A DNA stretch of 64,000 bases, taken from the NCBI GenBank assembly GCA_019426215.1, contig CM033403.1:5347001-5411000 (forward strand), read 5' to 3'. Source of the DNA: Buddleja alternifolia. Its lineage: Eukaryota; Streptophyta; Magnoliopsida; Lamiales; Scrophulariaceae. The notes under the pieces are model-generated. The model did not search any database, was not told where the DNA came from, and saw nothing but the letters and a program-made list of their open reading frames with translations. Below, piece after piece: positions 45,024-57,119 of this stretch (positions are counted from its first letter, which is position 1; each line of letters begins with the position of its first letter). The position numbers were made by a program, and so were the translations under genes.

Positions 45024-45936
45024 ACTGAAAATTGCATGGACCTTCCCCGAACTATAGGTATTTGGCATTCACACCTCCTTACATTCGATATATTGGCAAG
45101 GATCTCTCTTCCTTCAACTTTTTCCTAAACTTTACAAGTTAAAGACTAATATACCCTTCACATTTTAGCTAAAAACGTCTAATTGAATGAAAATTTGTCA
45201 AAATATTATCAAATTACTTTGTAATAAAATATTTTAAAAAAACTTTGTTTTAGAAATATATCTAAAATCCTAAACCTTAAATTATATATTTAGAAAGAAT
45301 CTTTCATAATTTTATGAAAAGTATATCATGGACAAATATTTTCTATTTTAATTGTGCTATTTTTATTTGTTATATCATTTTTTATTTCAATAGCAATATT
45401 GAATCAATTTGTCAAGTACTTTTTTTAATATTGTCTTTAGTATAATTTCATATTGGAATTGAGGATTTATAGTGATATTTGGGTTTTTCTTTTCATTCAG
45501 TTAAGTGAAACTCACACACACACACACACACACATACTCATATATAGGTTTTCTACTTGTTGAGTTATAATTTTTCATTAACTTGTATTTTATTTATACA
45601 ATAGTCATAAGTTAATTTTTCATTGTACCTCTTTTAAATTTCAACTTAAAAATAAAAGTATCCGAGGTTTTTCTAATAATAATTTATGGTTTAAGAGTTT
45701 TAGAAATATATCTCCAAATTCTTTCAATTTTGGATGAATATGTTTTGTATTTTATTACAGTCATTTAATGATCAAAATTCAACATTTTTAGATCTAACAA
45801 TAAAGGGCAAATCAATCTTTAATTAATAAATTTAATTGAAAAGTTGAAGGAAGGAAAGTCGATGTCAATATTCCAAAAGTAAGGGGGTGTGGATGTCAAT
45901 TGTCCATAGTTTAAGCGAGGTTGATGCAATTATCCC
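45024..45936. mobile_element. Non-autonomous Mutator-like element, 913 bp
   Basis: The first about 140 bases (AATTGCATGGACC, GAACTATAGG, CACACCTCCTTAC, TTCCTTCAACTTTT, ending in CCCTTCA) reappear inverted at 45795-45936, with roughly 70 percent identity by eye. Flanking 9-mers are TAATTTAAT (45015-45023) and TAGTTTAAT (45937-45945), 8 of 9 matching. Long TIRs and a 9-bp duplication are Mutator traits. There is no coding content. A (CA)n microsatellite is at 45513-45533. Confidence 0.72.
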
Positions 45937-45945
45937 TAGTTTAAT

Positions 45946-46199
45946 CTATATATATATATATAGTTTTTTTTAACAAAATGTTAGTATTAGTTTTTTTTTT
46001 TTTTTTACCAAAATTTTTTTTTTACCAAAATGTTATTATTAAATATTACTCATTAAAATAAATAACCATCCCGAAAAAAAAAAATAGCCCATTTTAAATA
46101 GGTTTCTCCTACATTGCCCATTTTACATTTGGTTTCTCTTTAATGGGCCAGTTGAAATAAATCCAATTTCAACTCTTTCTTTTTTTGCGCCGTCAACCC
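45946..46199. other. AT-rich spacer with TA and poly-T runs
   Basis: Simple repeats at about 45946-46030. Nothing coding seen until the P450 remnant. Confidence 0.5.
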
Positions 46200-47165
46200 T
46201 CCCCAAGTGTCTTTCGGAATGACCCTAGGGTTTCGACCAAGACTGGGACGACTGAGCAACACACGACTGCCTTTCGGAATGAAGTAGACAACCATAACTG
46301 TATCTTCTGCCGACATGTGTGGGACGTTGAAAGGTGCTATAGGGTGCAACCTAAATGCCTCTCTTACAAAAAAATTCAGTTTGGGCAAATCTGATTCTTG
46401 AACTAGTCTGTTTTTTTCCTACAGCTTGGTCCAATTCTTTCACGGCCCTTTCAAGAATCTCTGGTCCCCCCCCCCCTCAATTTTTTTTTTATATTACTGC
46501 CTATAAAATTTTCAAAATTTTTATTTTCGCCCCCCCTCAATTTTGTTTTTATTACTACTACCCATAAAATTTTTAAAATATCTATTTTCGCCCCCCCTCA
46601 AGTCACACGGTTCTACACTTTCATTCAAGATAGAAATTAAAATTTAGGGATTTTTTCCTTCAATTGCATTCTCAAGAATCAAGATTTTGGGTGATGAAAA
46701 TTTATAGATTTCTCATTTCAAAGACTAAGAAAATATTGTGTTATTTGAATACAAATCTTTAAAATTTAATTCTAATACTTTACTACATATTTCATCGGTT
46801 ACTCTAAAATTTAGTTTAAGAATATTTTTGGTTTAATAATTCTAACAAATAGATTATGGGCATCTTTAAAACAATTGAAATGGTTTAAAGAAGAGAGAAA
46901 TTGATGATATAGTATAGATCAAAGATAGATATTTCATACTTGAACCTAATTTTTTATTATTAAATTTTCCTCCATAAATATAGCGTACCGTACCCCCCTT
47001 CAATCCTTCATCTATATGCAAAAAAAATATTGTATAACTATATCACAAAATCTCGCCCCCCCCTCGCCGAAAATTCTGGCTATGTCCCTGCTCTGGTTGA
47101 TTGATCATCTCTACGATAGCCCATTCAACTACATTTGACGGATGCTATCATTATATCCTGTGTAC
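46200..47165 (-). pseudogene. CYP79-type cytochrome P450 gene fragment, interrupted
   Basis: The minus strand shows, from right to left, QDIMIA and PSNVVEWAIVEMINQPE (47165-47091). After the insertion at 46466-47090 come [51 protein letters not shown] and [19 protein letters not shown]. The EAFR is the P450 ExxR helix-K motif. The NPSNxVEWA and PFNVPH blocks are characteristic of CYP79, which converts amino acids to aldoximes (cyanogenic glucoside, glucosinolate and volatile aldoxime pathways, in the ER membrane). The heme-binding cysteine region and N-terminus are missing. A small deletion shifts the frame near 47148, and the reading changes again after RNPR. It is a dead fragment. Confidence 0.85.
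46466..47090. mobile_element. hAT-like non-autonomous element inside the P450 fragment
   Basis: A 625-bp insertion between the codons for NQPE and ILER. Its right end reads CTGGCTATGTCCCTG, whose complement CAGGGACATAGCCAG is a hAT-type terminus. CTCTGGT occurs on both sides (46459-46465 and 47091-47097), close to the 8-bp duplication of hAT. The left end starts directly in a C run, so the left terminal repeat is decayed or missing. Two about 60-bp imperfect repeats (ending TATTTTCGCCCCCC) lie at 46478-46600. No transposase. Confidence 0.6.
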
Positions 47166-47362
47166 ATAATACATTTGCAACAATGATTTCCTAGAGGACT
47201 ACTAGGTTTTTGGTTAAAGAAATTTACAATTTTTTTTTTTTACTATCATTATCTTTCGGTGTTTTTGTAACTATATTTAGTGTAAAAAACTTACTCTTCA
47301 GATGCGTTGAAATTATTACACAAAAGTGATAGACATCGATACTTGCAATTATATGTGCCTTT
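47166..47362. other. Probable P450 intron or flank
   Basis: AT-rich with a poly-T run at 47232. No coding text; it lies between the P450 exon remnant and the copia LTR. Confidence 0.4.
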
Positions 47363-47428
47363 TGTTAAATTCGATATATTTGTATCTTTATTTTATGTAT
47401 GACCTTTTCCTTTTCTAGCTTAAGGTTT
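47363..47428 (+). repeat. 5' LTR of the Ale-like copia, first part
   Basis: Ends with TTAAGGTTT (47420-47428), which is repeated at 60204-60212 where the LTR resumes. Confidence 0.8.
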
Positions 47429-47576
47429 CAGCTTTTTAGAGATAAATCCCCATTCAATAATTCAATTTTAGGATCAGTCCTCAACTATAAATTTAAAGTC
47501 TGCACTCCCTAATTTTAAATCAAAATTTGTCTCAGCTCCTTAATCAATGTGAAAAGATAAAAATGCCCTCATTTAA
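47429..47576. repeat. Left terminal inverted repeat of the composite
   Basis: 148 bp, pairing with 60054-60203 at roughly 60-65 percent identity by eye. Followed directly by a CT-rich stretch, as on the other side. Confidence 0.78.
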
Positions 47577-47632
47577 AATAAAAATCACATATCACTTATA
47601 CAGTCAGTCCTTTTCTCTCTCTTTTCTCTCCA

Positions 47633-47862
47633 CTCTTTCTTCCTCCCAATGTCTTCTCTCTCTTCAAACTCAGTCAAGCCCACGCGAAAATTCTGAAGCT
47701 TGGTCTCCAAAACAACCCTTTAGTCCTCACAAAATTCACATCCATATCTTCACACCTTAATGTTATTCACTACGCTTGTTCTTTCATCTTCTCCGAATAC
47801 TCCAATCCCCACCGTTATGGTACCTTCCTTTTCAACACTGTTATCAAAGCTTACGCAGAGAC
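47633..47862 (+). pseudogene. PPR gene fragment, 5' part
   Basis: A plus-strand frame open from about 47633 reads KLSQAHAKILKLGLQNN, then LVLTKFTSISSHLNVIHYACSFIF and FLFNTVIKAYAET. This is the typical entry of a PLS-class pentatricopeptide-repeat protein (QAHA..LK.GL, then FN.VI.AYA). No ATG exists in this frame just upstream; the ATG at 47649 is in another frame. The frame is cut at 47862 by an LTR element and continues exactly at 54541 after the 5-bp duplication GAGAC. Intact PPR proteins bind organellar RNA for editing, splicing or stability. Confidence 0.85.
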
Positions 47863-48370
47863 TGTTGTAAATATTTTTAATTTTCATGCAATTAAGAGAA
47901 TGTCAATTTTCATATTATCATATAATAAAAATGATGCATATATAATATAATTTAAAAGCATAAGAAAGTAAGAAACGGCTGGCCTGTAGGAGTCGCGCCA
48001 CTTGACGCTGTCCTAAGATCGTGATGGCCTCCCCTCGTGCAGGTACTGTCGGCTCATCACCACCCCAAGATAAAACCCAAGAAGGCCACGCCGGTGTTCT
48101 CTTTGTGAGCACGTTCACAAGAAAACTTTGTGAACAAGACCTTATCATAGTTGCCCCAATAGTATATAGAAAATATGAAATGCAAGATGATGTATGCTTG
48201 TGTTCTTGTGCATTCTAACTAAGACCTAGGACCTATTTATAGTGTAGGATGCAAGATGTAACTTCTAAATTAAAAGCACAATTCAATGTGGGGGTTATGG
48301 TCAAAGAATGTTACAAAGTTTTAAAGGAAATAAAGATGATTTTGATGTTTTAAAACTTCAAATTGTAACA
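47863..48370 (-). repeat. 3' LTR of the LARD-like element in the PPR fragment
   Basis: 508 bp, starts TGTTGTAAATA and ends AATTGTAACA. Contains GACGGCCTCCCCTCG-like text shared with 54041-54535. Confidence 0.88.
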
Positions 48371-51300
48371 ATCCCCCACAAGGTTTAAAACTTCAAAATG
48401 ATATATAAAATATATATAAAAGGGCAACTAAATACCATGCAATGGGTGCAGGTGCCTTCCGGGCTTGAACCTACACTTCGTGTTGATGATTTCCATTTGA
48501 GGGAGCCATAATGGACTACGCCTGGAATTAGGTTCCATGGCCAAACTTCAATACATCACACACACAGTATCGACATCGGTCTCAGTTCGCGGGTTAGCGC
48601 ATTAAAGGCCTTGCGCTCTAATCTTGATTCTCGTGAGGTCTCTAGGGTTAGCCCAACCCATAGCCACGGCCTATGTATGGCAACTCTCACTTAGGTGAAA
48701 CCTCCAAGGGTACGTGTGAACTCTACCCCGCGGATTATTTCCCGCCTTGGTCTCATTAAGGATCAAAGTCAACCTTAACATCACACTACAAAAGCACTAT
48801 CACCATAGGGACGGGAAGGAGACACTCTCCTCATAAATTAGTGCTAAATGAGTCACACGTTACAGGTCGTTCCTACCCATTGAACCTTCTTCATGGGGTC
48901 TCCAATCACAAAGGTTGGGTTACTCCCGGAGGTGACTCCCTTGTGGGCTTATGCCCATCCCCCTCGATGATTATGGATCTAGCCTCTACGCTAGTCAATA
49001 TATGCTCGCAGCATATAAATTATATAATGATTCTCTTTTCTTTTCTCTTTTATCTTTTGCACGTGCACGTGTTATAATATATTTCTTCACAAATAACCAA
49101 TAGAGGTTAATTAGCAATTGCAATGTTTAGTAGTGTAAAATTATATATTTTCATCACAATCATTTTATTTATTTTTCCCAAATAACCTTTTATAAAACTT
49201 TACATTGAATTTTACAAGTCAGTCTTCTCTGTAAAATTCACACATTTACTAACTCGTATTACTTGCTCCAATTTCATATATATATTTTTTTAATAAACTT
49301 TAAAGCACCATTGTCACTTCACCCGTTGCCACATAAAATCTCTATAGCAACAATTTTATATTTAAAACTTTCTTTAAAGAGAGATTCTATAAAGCGGGAA
49401 CAACAAATTTGAGTATTTTGAAAATTGGATGTTTAGAGAAAATTTAAAGTTATGTACTAAAGACAATGTAATTTTTTGAAAATAAAAGTTATGCTTAAAA
49501 TAATCTTTTAAGTACCACTCTAATCATGCTGAGGTCATTAGATTGGACATATCACCATGTATACAAAGTCCAAGAAGTTTAAAAATATTGAGAGATGTGT
49601 CTCCCACATGATTAGGAGTCTATTATACTAATCATGACTTTTCCAAAGTTTTCAAATATGTCATTCATAGCACATAACAAAATAGTTAAACAATTTCTTT
49701 CTATAAGAGTAATTTTGAAATTTTCACTATAGAATTTTCATACTATAATTTGGATAGAAGAAACATACACCTCAAAATTTCATTAAAATATATTTTTCAA
49801 ACTTTTGAAAGTAAATCAATATTTAACTCACCATAATTGTCCAATGAGATGCTTTTCAAATTCCTCACAACGAAATAAAATGTTTTTCGAATGGAAATGA
49901 CATGGGCCAATGATATACTATTCTTGTTATCAATATCCTTGGGTATTGTCATTTGGACAAATCAAAATATAATTAGTTAGAGTAATCATACATGTTATAC
50001 ACTAGTGATATTGTATTTGAAAACTATATGTTGGTCGTCAAAATTTTATTCATCAATTGGGTGTCAATAATCATGCCAACCTCAAATATAATAAGGTGAT
50101 ATAAAATTTTCACTTGCATATACTACATTAAATATAGTTACTTCAAAGTCATAAAAGAAAGCCGAGTAATCACACATGCACATAGAAGAAAATATTACTT
50201 AATCGACATGCTTCTTCTAAAAATATAAGATACTATGACGTGATAACAAGAAATATATTGTTCTTTTCTAAAACCGTTGTGAATGTGACTAACATTTGTA
50301 GAGAATTAAAAGTTGTCAAAAATTAATATATATATATATATATATCACCATTTAAAGAGAATATCAAATGATTTCTTAGTTTCCTCTCTTTATATCTCTG
50401 TCTCTACCTCTTCTTCTTATTTTCTAGAATTAGAAACAAGTGAATAATTTAATGACATCTTTATATTATGGAAATGTAACTTCCAAAGAATTCACTATTA
50501 TTAATAGCTACCATTTTAATTTCATTTATTATTCTCAAATCAACTAGCCGTTGGAATATTATATACTAGAATTCACAAAATAAGTGTTTGCTCATATAAT
50601 AGATTTAAAACGTATTTCGTCTGATATGAAATTAAAAGAACATTCAAGTTATTCATAGTCAAGCAATTAAAATTTCCTTCACTCATATTCATTGGAATCA
50701 ACCACCATCAATCTCAAGTTTCACACAACAAAATAAGCAGCATGAAATTTATTTTTTTATTAAGTAAATAAATTAATTACCTTGAAATTAAGTTTGGTAC
50801 TAAAACAATTTACTTTACTATGAACTAATATGTCTCTGAAAATCTTAATGCAATATTCTAAGCTTCCGGTTCAGTTTTCAAATAGTAATATATATTAAGT
50901 TCTACTTCTATGTAGGATCGATGAAATAAAATATAGTGTCAATAATCAACAAAATAATAGCAGTAAAGCATAGTACTGTTCATCAATATTTTCTCTTAAA
51001 ACAGACACATAGTACTTTGAATAAGTCGGTCCCACAAATCAGGCAGTAAGTTTGTTTTCTGATAAAGTAATCTTTTATGCTAAAACTACACTAATCTTTA
51101 CCTTCAAGAATATCTTCTAATTATTCCCTTTTTTAAAAAAAAATAAAAATAAAAATATATATATATAATGTATGAATTTTTTATTTCTTAACAAACAAGA
51201 GCAGCAGTTTTCCTTTTGAAACCAAAATATTAAGGCTCTGTATGGTTGTGTTTTCGAAAATGAATTCTGAGGTTTTTTTGGGGAATGTGTATTATAGAAA

Positions 51301-51569
51301 TTCGTGTGAAAATATTGACTTAATTTGTTTGTTTGGATGTATTTTTAGAATTTGATTGAAAGTAGTGTAGATGTGATATAAAGTTGATTTTTATTAGGAT
51401 TTGATATATGAAATGATTGAGTTGGTTATGAATGTGATGATGATGGGGGGAAAAATATTAAAATAATATTTTTTTTAATAATGTTATGAGTTGGTAATAA
51501 AGGAATATGTATATTATGTGTGTGTGTATATATATATATACATATGCACACACATAATATAATATATAG
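48371..51569 (-). other. Interior of the LARD-like element, left part
   Basis: The part up to about 49020 is moderately GC-rich and looks like a conserved retroelement 3' region (TCCCCCTCGATGATTATGG, GGGTTACTCCCGGAGG) but encodes nothing I recognise. The rest is AT-rich with TA runs at 50320-50345 and 51520-51540. No gene. Confidence 0.55.
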
Positions 51570-52645
51570 AGCTATTAACGCTAATCATCCCTCATGTCAC
51601 GCAAAAGTGTCACTTTAGTCCCTCTTGTGAAAAAATTATCACTTTCATCCCTCATGTCCATAATTTGTACCCAGATGGTCCTTTTTTCGACATTCCGACC
51701 AGATTTTCCGGTTTCCCACGCGAAAATAGGGCTATCCACGCATATGTCATGCGCGTCTTCATGAGAAAATTCTTAACTCATTGTAGAAAGCTCGGATTCA
51801 TGAACCGTTTTCTTCCCATGAAACTAGACACATAGGGCTATCCACGCATATATCGCACATAATCAAGAGACGTCTAGAACAAAGCAGTTTTGTATTAAAA
51901 AATTAGTTAAAAATCTGTCCGCTGTGCAGACAGCTGTGCGCGTCTTCACGAGAAAATTCATAACTCGTTGTAGAAAGCTCGGATTCATGAATAATTTTCT
52001 TCCCATGAAACTAGACACATAGGTCTATCCACGGATATATCGCACATGATCAGGAGACGTCTATAACAAAACAGTTTTGTATTAAAAAATTAGCTAAATA
52101 TCTGCCGGCTGTGCAGACAGCTGTGCGCGTCTTCACGAGAAAATTCATAACTCATTGTAGAAAGCTCGGATTCATGAACCGTTTTCTTCACATGAAACTA
52201 GACACATAAGTATATCTACGAATATATCGCACATAATCAGGAAACGTCTAAAACAAAGCAGTTTTGTATTAAAATATTAGCTAAGCATCATTTCCGACAG
52301 ATTTTTAGCTAATTTTTTTATACAAAACTGCTTTGTTATAGATGTCTCCTGATTATGTGTGATATATGCGTGGATAGACCTATGTGTCTAGTTTTATGGG
52401 AAGAAAACGGTTCATGAATCCAAGCTTTTTACAATGAGTTATGAATTTTCTCGTTAAGACGCGCATGATATATACGTGGATAGCCCTATTTTCGCGTGGG
52501 AAGCCAGAAAATCTGGTCGGAATGTCGAAAAAAAGACCATCTGGGTACAAATTATGGACATGAGGGATGAAAGTGATAATTTTTTCACAAGAGAGACTAA
52601 AGTGACATTTTTGCGTGACATGGGGGATGATTAGCGTTAGTAGCT
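51570..52645. mobile_element. Foldback element with about 345-bp inverted arms and 187-bp tandem units
   Basis: The left arm from 51570 (AGCTATTAACGCTAATCATC) pairs with the complement of the right arm ending 52645, with high identity over about 345 bp. Between the arms the unit starting GCGCGTCTTC recurs at 51751, 51938 and 52125, an exact 187-bp period. The arms carry one copy each in opposite orientation. No ORF. Candidate Mutator-type or foldback MITE; the flanking duplication is unclear because both sides are TA-rich. Confidence 0.75.
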
Positions 52646-54040
52646 TTAATATATATTATACAAATAGAATGAAAAAACAAAAAAAAAAAAGAGGCAGCTA
52701 GACAGTGGGGGGCGTTCATGGGTTGGGGTGGAAGGGTGGGTATGGGTTTGGGGGGTGGGGGTGGGGGCCTTTCATTTTTAGTTTTTTTTTTTTGTCACCT
52801 GTTCATTTCTTTTTAGCTTTAGATTTTTATCCTTTTTCCATTTCGTGTTTTCTTTTCAATTTTATATTTTAAAATTTCAAGAAAATTGAATCTTGTTCGT
52901 CTATATTTATAATAGTTAGTGTAATTATACGGTTCGCATTGGACAAATATAAAAATAGGATGTGGTCCATATATGCAATATTTTATGAAATGTGTAAATA
53001 TGATTGGAGCATAAGTAGTTCTATATTTATTTTTCCATTTACGTATAATATTTTATTTCCAATTTGATTGAGGCAAATTTATTTCCATCTTCTTATAATG
53101 AGATGTTACCAAAAAATCTTTGCTCGAGCTCGAGCCGAGAAATTTGGTGAGACTCGGCTCGAGTTCGGCTCGTGGGCAACCCTATTAAATACCACGTCAG
53201 TACCAAAATGAAATAATCGAGATTCAGTAGGTATTTATTTGAATATTGAGAAGCTAAAAAAGTATAATTTAAAATCCAATAAACAACAAACGAAATTATT
53301 AAAATGAAATTATAAATCACACAATATTGTATATACTTTTGGTACAAACACGACCAATTAAGTCTCAATTCAAGTACACATATTATTAAATATATATTAA
53401 ATATTAAATCACACAATTTTTTTTTTCAAATTACATATTATTAAATAATATTTAATAATAATAATGGGAATATTTGAAAAATTAAATAGGAATTTTTATT
53501 ATATAAAATATGAAAAAGTAAGAAAGATAATTAGTTGGATAGTGGGATAGTGTAATTAATGATAAAATATTGTGAAAAGATTGAAATGATTGGTTGTTAT
53601 ATAGGGGAATGTGTAGTGTATTTAAAATTTGACCATTTTCTATTGAATTTGGCTTGGACTGTGTATTTTCATTTTTTGGTGATCCAAAAAATGAAAATAT
53701 TTTTAAAATTTACAACCATACATAGCCTAATTTTCTTGGAAATCCTTGAATATCTATTCTTAAACACCTTGCTGTTATGATGCTGAAAATTCAACCAAAT
53801 TTAATAGGATGTACACTGTTATTTGCGTACATAATGAAGATGGAATATCAAAACCTCTTGAGTTATAGTCGACTGTAAACTCACATATATAGACACTATT
53901 TGGTAATCAAATAATGACTCATTCATACCGTATTTTTCGGCAAGCAATTTAAACACGTAGGTTGCACAAGAAACACTGAACACAATCACATACAAATTAG
54001 GCTAAAATTTTAACATAAAGCAATAACCACGATCTTAGAT
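52646..54040 (-). other. Interior of the LARD-like element, right part
   Basis: AT-rich with G-rich runs at 52700-52770. ORFs here (53093-53416, 53559-53780) have no recognisable domain and biased AT composition. No gene called. Confidence 0.5.
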
Positions 54041-54535
54041 TGTTGTAAGTATTTCATGCAATTAAGAGAATGTCAATTTTCATATTATCATATAATAAAA
54101 ATGATGTATATATAATATAATTTAAAAGCATAAGAAAGTAAGAAACGGCTGACCTGTAGGAGTCACGCCACTTAACGCTATCCTAAGATCGTGACGGCCT
54201 CCCCTCGTGCAAGTCTATCGGCTCATCACCACCCCAAGATAAAACCCAAGAAGGCCACGCCGGTGTTCTCTTTGTGAGCAGGTTCACAAGAAAACTTTGT
54301 GAACAAGGCCTTATCATAGTTGCCCAATAGTATATAGAAAATATGAAAATGCAAGATGATGTATGCTTATGTTGTTTTTTCTAACTACACCTAGGACCTA
54401 TTTATAGTGTAGGATGCAAGATGTAACTTCTAAATTAAAAGCACAATTCAATGTGGGGGTTATGGTCAAATAATGTTACAAAGTTTTAAAGAAAATAAAG
54501 ATGATTTTGATGTTTTAAAACTTCAAATTCTAACG
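54041..54535 (-). repeat. 5' LTR of the LARD-like element in the PPR fragment
   Basis: 495 bp, partner of 47863-48370. The copia-like or PPR-like ORF that seems to start at 54473 begins inside this LTR by chance. Confidence 0.88.
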
Positions 54536-55055
54536 GAGACTACTAATTACAAGCACATTGCTATATGTTATTATAACAAAGTGCTTAATTATAGTGTTGG
54601 GCCGAATAACTATACATATCCTTTTGTGTTCAAGGCTTGTGCTGGCATTGGGGAGCTGAATTTGGGCAAAATGGTTCACGGGTCGGTTTCGAAACTCGGG
54701 TTCGGAGATGATACTCATGTTGGGAATAGTATGGTTCATATGTACTGTAGTTGTGGAGACGGGATTGGGTTTGCAGAGAAGGTGTTTGATGAAATGTGTA
54801 ACCAAAATTTAGTTTTTTGGAGTACGATGATTGGTGAATGTGTGAGATGGGGGATGTCGAGTGAAGTTGTTAGGTTTTTCAGAAGTATGCAGATTGATTG
54901 GGTTAGGCCTGATGAGATTACTCTGGTGATGGTGCTATCTGCATGTGCTGATTTGGGTGCTCTCGAGCTCGGGAGGTGGGTCGAGTCTTATATCAAGAGG
55001 GAGAACGTTGAGGGGGGGCCTGAGTTATGCAATGCGCTAGTTAATGAAAATTTCC
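54536..55055 (+). pseudogene. PPR gene fragment, 3' part (truncated)
   Basis: Continues the frame of 47633-47862. It reads YNKVLNYSVGPNNYTYPFVF and KACAGIGELNLGKMVHGSV, a GNSMVHMYCSCGD block with AEKVFDEM, then NLVFWSTMIGECVRWG, VRPDEITLVMVLSACADLG and ALELGRWVESYI. These are alternating P, L and S type 31-36-residue helical repeats, about four units. PLS-class proteins normally continue for several more repeats and an E or DYW domain. Here the text stops after NALV at about 55055 and becomes unrelated, so roughly the first 250 residues of a 500-700-residue protein were captured. The sequence is well preserved, without stops. Confidence 0.9.
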
Positions 55056-55186
55056 AACTTCATGGAGGTTATGTACGTTGGTTTTCCTTCTTGAAGGTTA
55101 TATTCCAATTAAGCCCCACATGTTTAAATTTGACTTTACCATCACAGGGGTATTAATTATGGGTAAATACGAAAATTTGGGGTTCC

Positions 55187-56785
55187 GGTGTAGTAATACG
55201 TCAATTTATATGTAATCATACGTCATTTGATATGTAACAATACTTCAACTCTATGTCATAATACGGCATTTTATATGTAACCATACTACAATTGATATGT
55301 AGTCATACGTCAATTTATATGCAACCATACGTCATTTGATATGTAATAAATACGTATACGGCATTTGATATGTAACCATACGTCAATTGATATGTAGTCA
55401 TACGTCAATTGATATGTAAGAATACGTCAATTTATATGTAACCAAACATCATTTAATATGTAATAATACGACATTTTATATGTAACCATACTTCAATTGA
55501 TATGTAGTCATACGTCAATTTATATGCAACCATACGTCAATTGATATGTAACAATACGTCAATTGATATGTAACCATACGTTAATTGATATGTAGTCATA
55601 CGTCAATTTATATGCAACCATACGGCATTTTATATGTAACCATACTTCAATTGATATGTAGTCATACGTCAATTCATATGCAACCATACGTCAATGGATA
55701 TGTAGAAATACGTCATTTGATATGTAATTATACGTCAACTCATATGTAATAATACGTCAATTCATATGCAACCATACGTCAATTGATATGCAGAAATACG
55801 TCATTTGATATGTAATTATACGTCAACTCATATGTAATAATACGGCATTTTATATGTAACCATACTTCAATTGATATGTAGTCATACGTCAATTTATATG
55901 CAACGTACGTCATATAATATAATACATACGTCAATTGATATGTAGTCATACGTCAATTGATATGTAGCCATACGTCAATTGAGTTGTATACATACGTCAA
56001 TTGATATGTATCCATACGTCAATTGATATGTAGCCATACTCAATTGATATGTAGCCATACATCAATTGATATGTATACCTACGTCAATTGATATGTAATC
56101 TTATGTCAATTAATATGTATACATACGTCAATTGATATAATACATACGCTAATTGATATGTAGCCATATGTCAATTGAGTTGTATACATACGTCAATTGA
56201 TATGTAGCCATACGTCAATTGATATAATACATATGTTAATTGATATGTAGCCATAGTCAATTGATATAATACATACGTCAATTGATATGTATCCATACGT
56301 CAATTGATATGCAGTCATACGTTAATTGATATGTAGTCTTACGTCAATTAATACGTATACATACGTCAATTGATATAATACATACGCCAATTGATATGTA
56401 GCCATATGTCAATGGAGTTGTATACATACGTCAATTGATATGTATCCATACGTCAATTGACATGTATCCATACGTCAATTGATATGTATATATACGTCAA
56501 TTGATATGTAGTCTTACGTTAATTCATATGTATACATACGTCAATTGATATTATCCATACGTTATTGATGTGTACCTATACGTCATTTCAATAAAGTCAC
56601 TTATATATAATAATACTTCATTTTATATGTCACAATACGTCGATTGGAACTAAAGTTACGCCATTTTGGTGTAAACATACGTCATTTTGGTGTAAACATA
56701 CGTCAGTGGAAGCAAGTCATGTTTCGTTGTATTATATAATGTATTATACAAATATAAGTCAATTTACATGTAACCATACGTCAAT
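55187..56785 (+). repeat. 22-bp minisatellite array, forward arm
   Basis: About 70 degenerate copies of a 22-bp unit (GTCATACGTCAATTGATATGTA). Each contains the palindrome CAATTG and the ACGTCA word. Variants such as CATACGTCATTTGATATGTA dominate the first 700 bases; the unit becomes more uniform from about 55920. Confidence 0.95.
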
Positions 56786-56813
56786 TAATGTAAATCATGA
56801 ACCCTATACCATA

Positions 56814-56853
56814 AAACCCTAAACCCTAAACCCTAAACCCAAATCCCTAAATG
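56814..56853 (+). repeat. Telomere-like tract at the centre of the inverted array
   Basis: Three perfect CCCTAAA-type units (AACCCTAAACCCTAAACCC) followed by two degenerate ones, the Arabidopsis-type telomere motif. It sits in the roughly 330-bp spacer between the two array arms. Confidence 0.75.
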
Positions 56854-57119
56854 CCAAAGCATTATTTTTTTTAAGGAATGATCGTATATATTTGTAATAG
56901 TTTAAAGTTGTATTATACAATTTATTGGAAAATAATAGGAGTTAAATCAATAAAGGTACATATCTTTCACAAACATAATGTGTGTAAGCACTACTACTAG
57001 TGATCCATGTGTAAATTGTGTGAGTTTGTAGTTTTGAAATACTCATTCACATGCTTATACTTGGGCATGTTATATATATTTTTAATATCACGGAGGTGCA
57101 TTAAACAACATATTTGGAG

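Larger units (their letters stand above)
47863..54535 (-). mobile_element. Non-coding LTR retrotransposon (LARD-like) inserted in the PPR fragment
   Basis: 6.67 kb with LTRs at 47863-48370 (508 bp) and 54041-54535 (495 bp), flanked by GAGAC (47858-47862 and 54536-54540). A purine tract reading CCTTGTGGGGGAT on the minus strand adjoins the left LTR (48371-48383), so it lies on the minus strand. I cannot recognise its primer-binding site beside the right LTR. No gag or pol text is seen on either strand of the interior. The right LTR end is CTAACG instead of GTAACA, and LTR divergence is clearly higher than in the SIRE-type element, so this copy is older. Confidence 0.85.

Noticed and set aside
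48841..49077. 78-codon plus-strand ORF as a gene
   Set aside because: Lies in the non-coding interior of the LARD-like element with no domain or supporting context.
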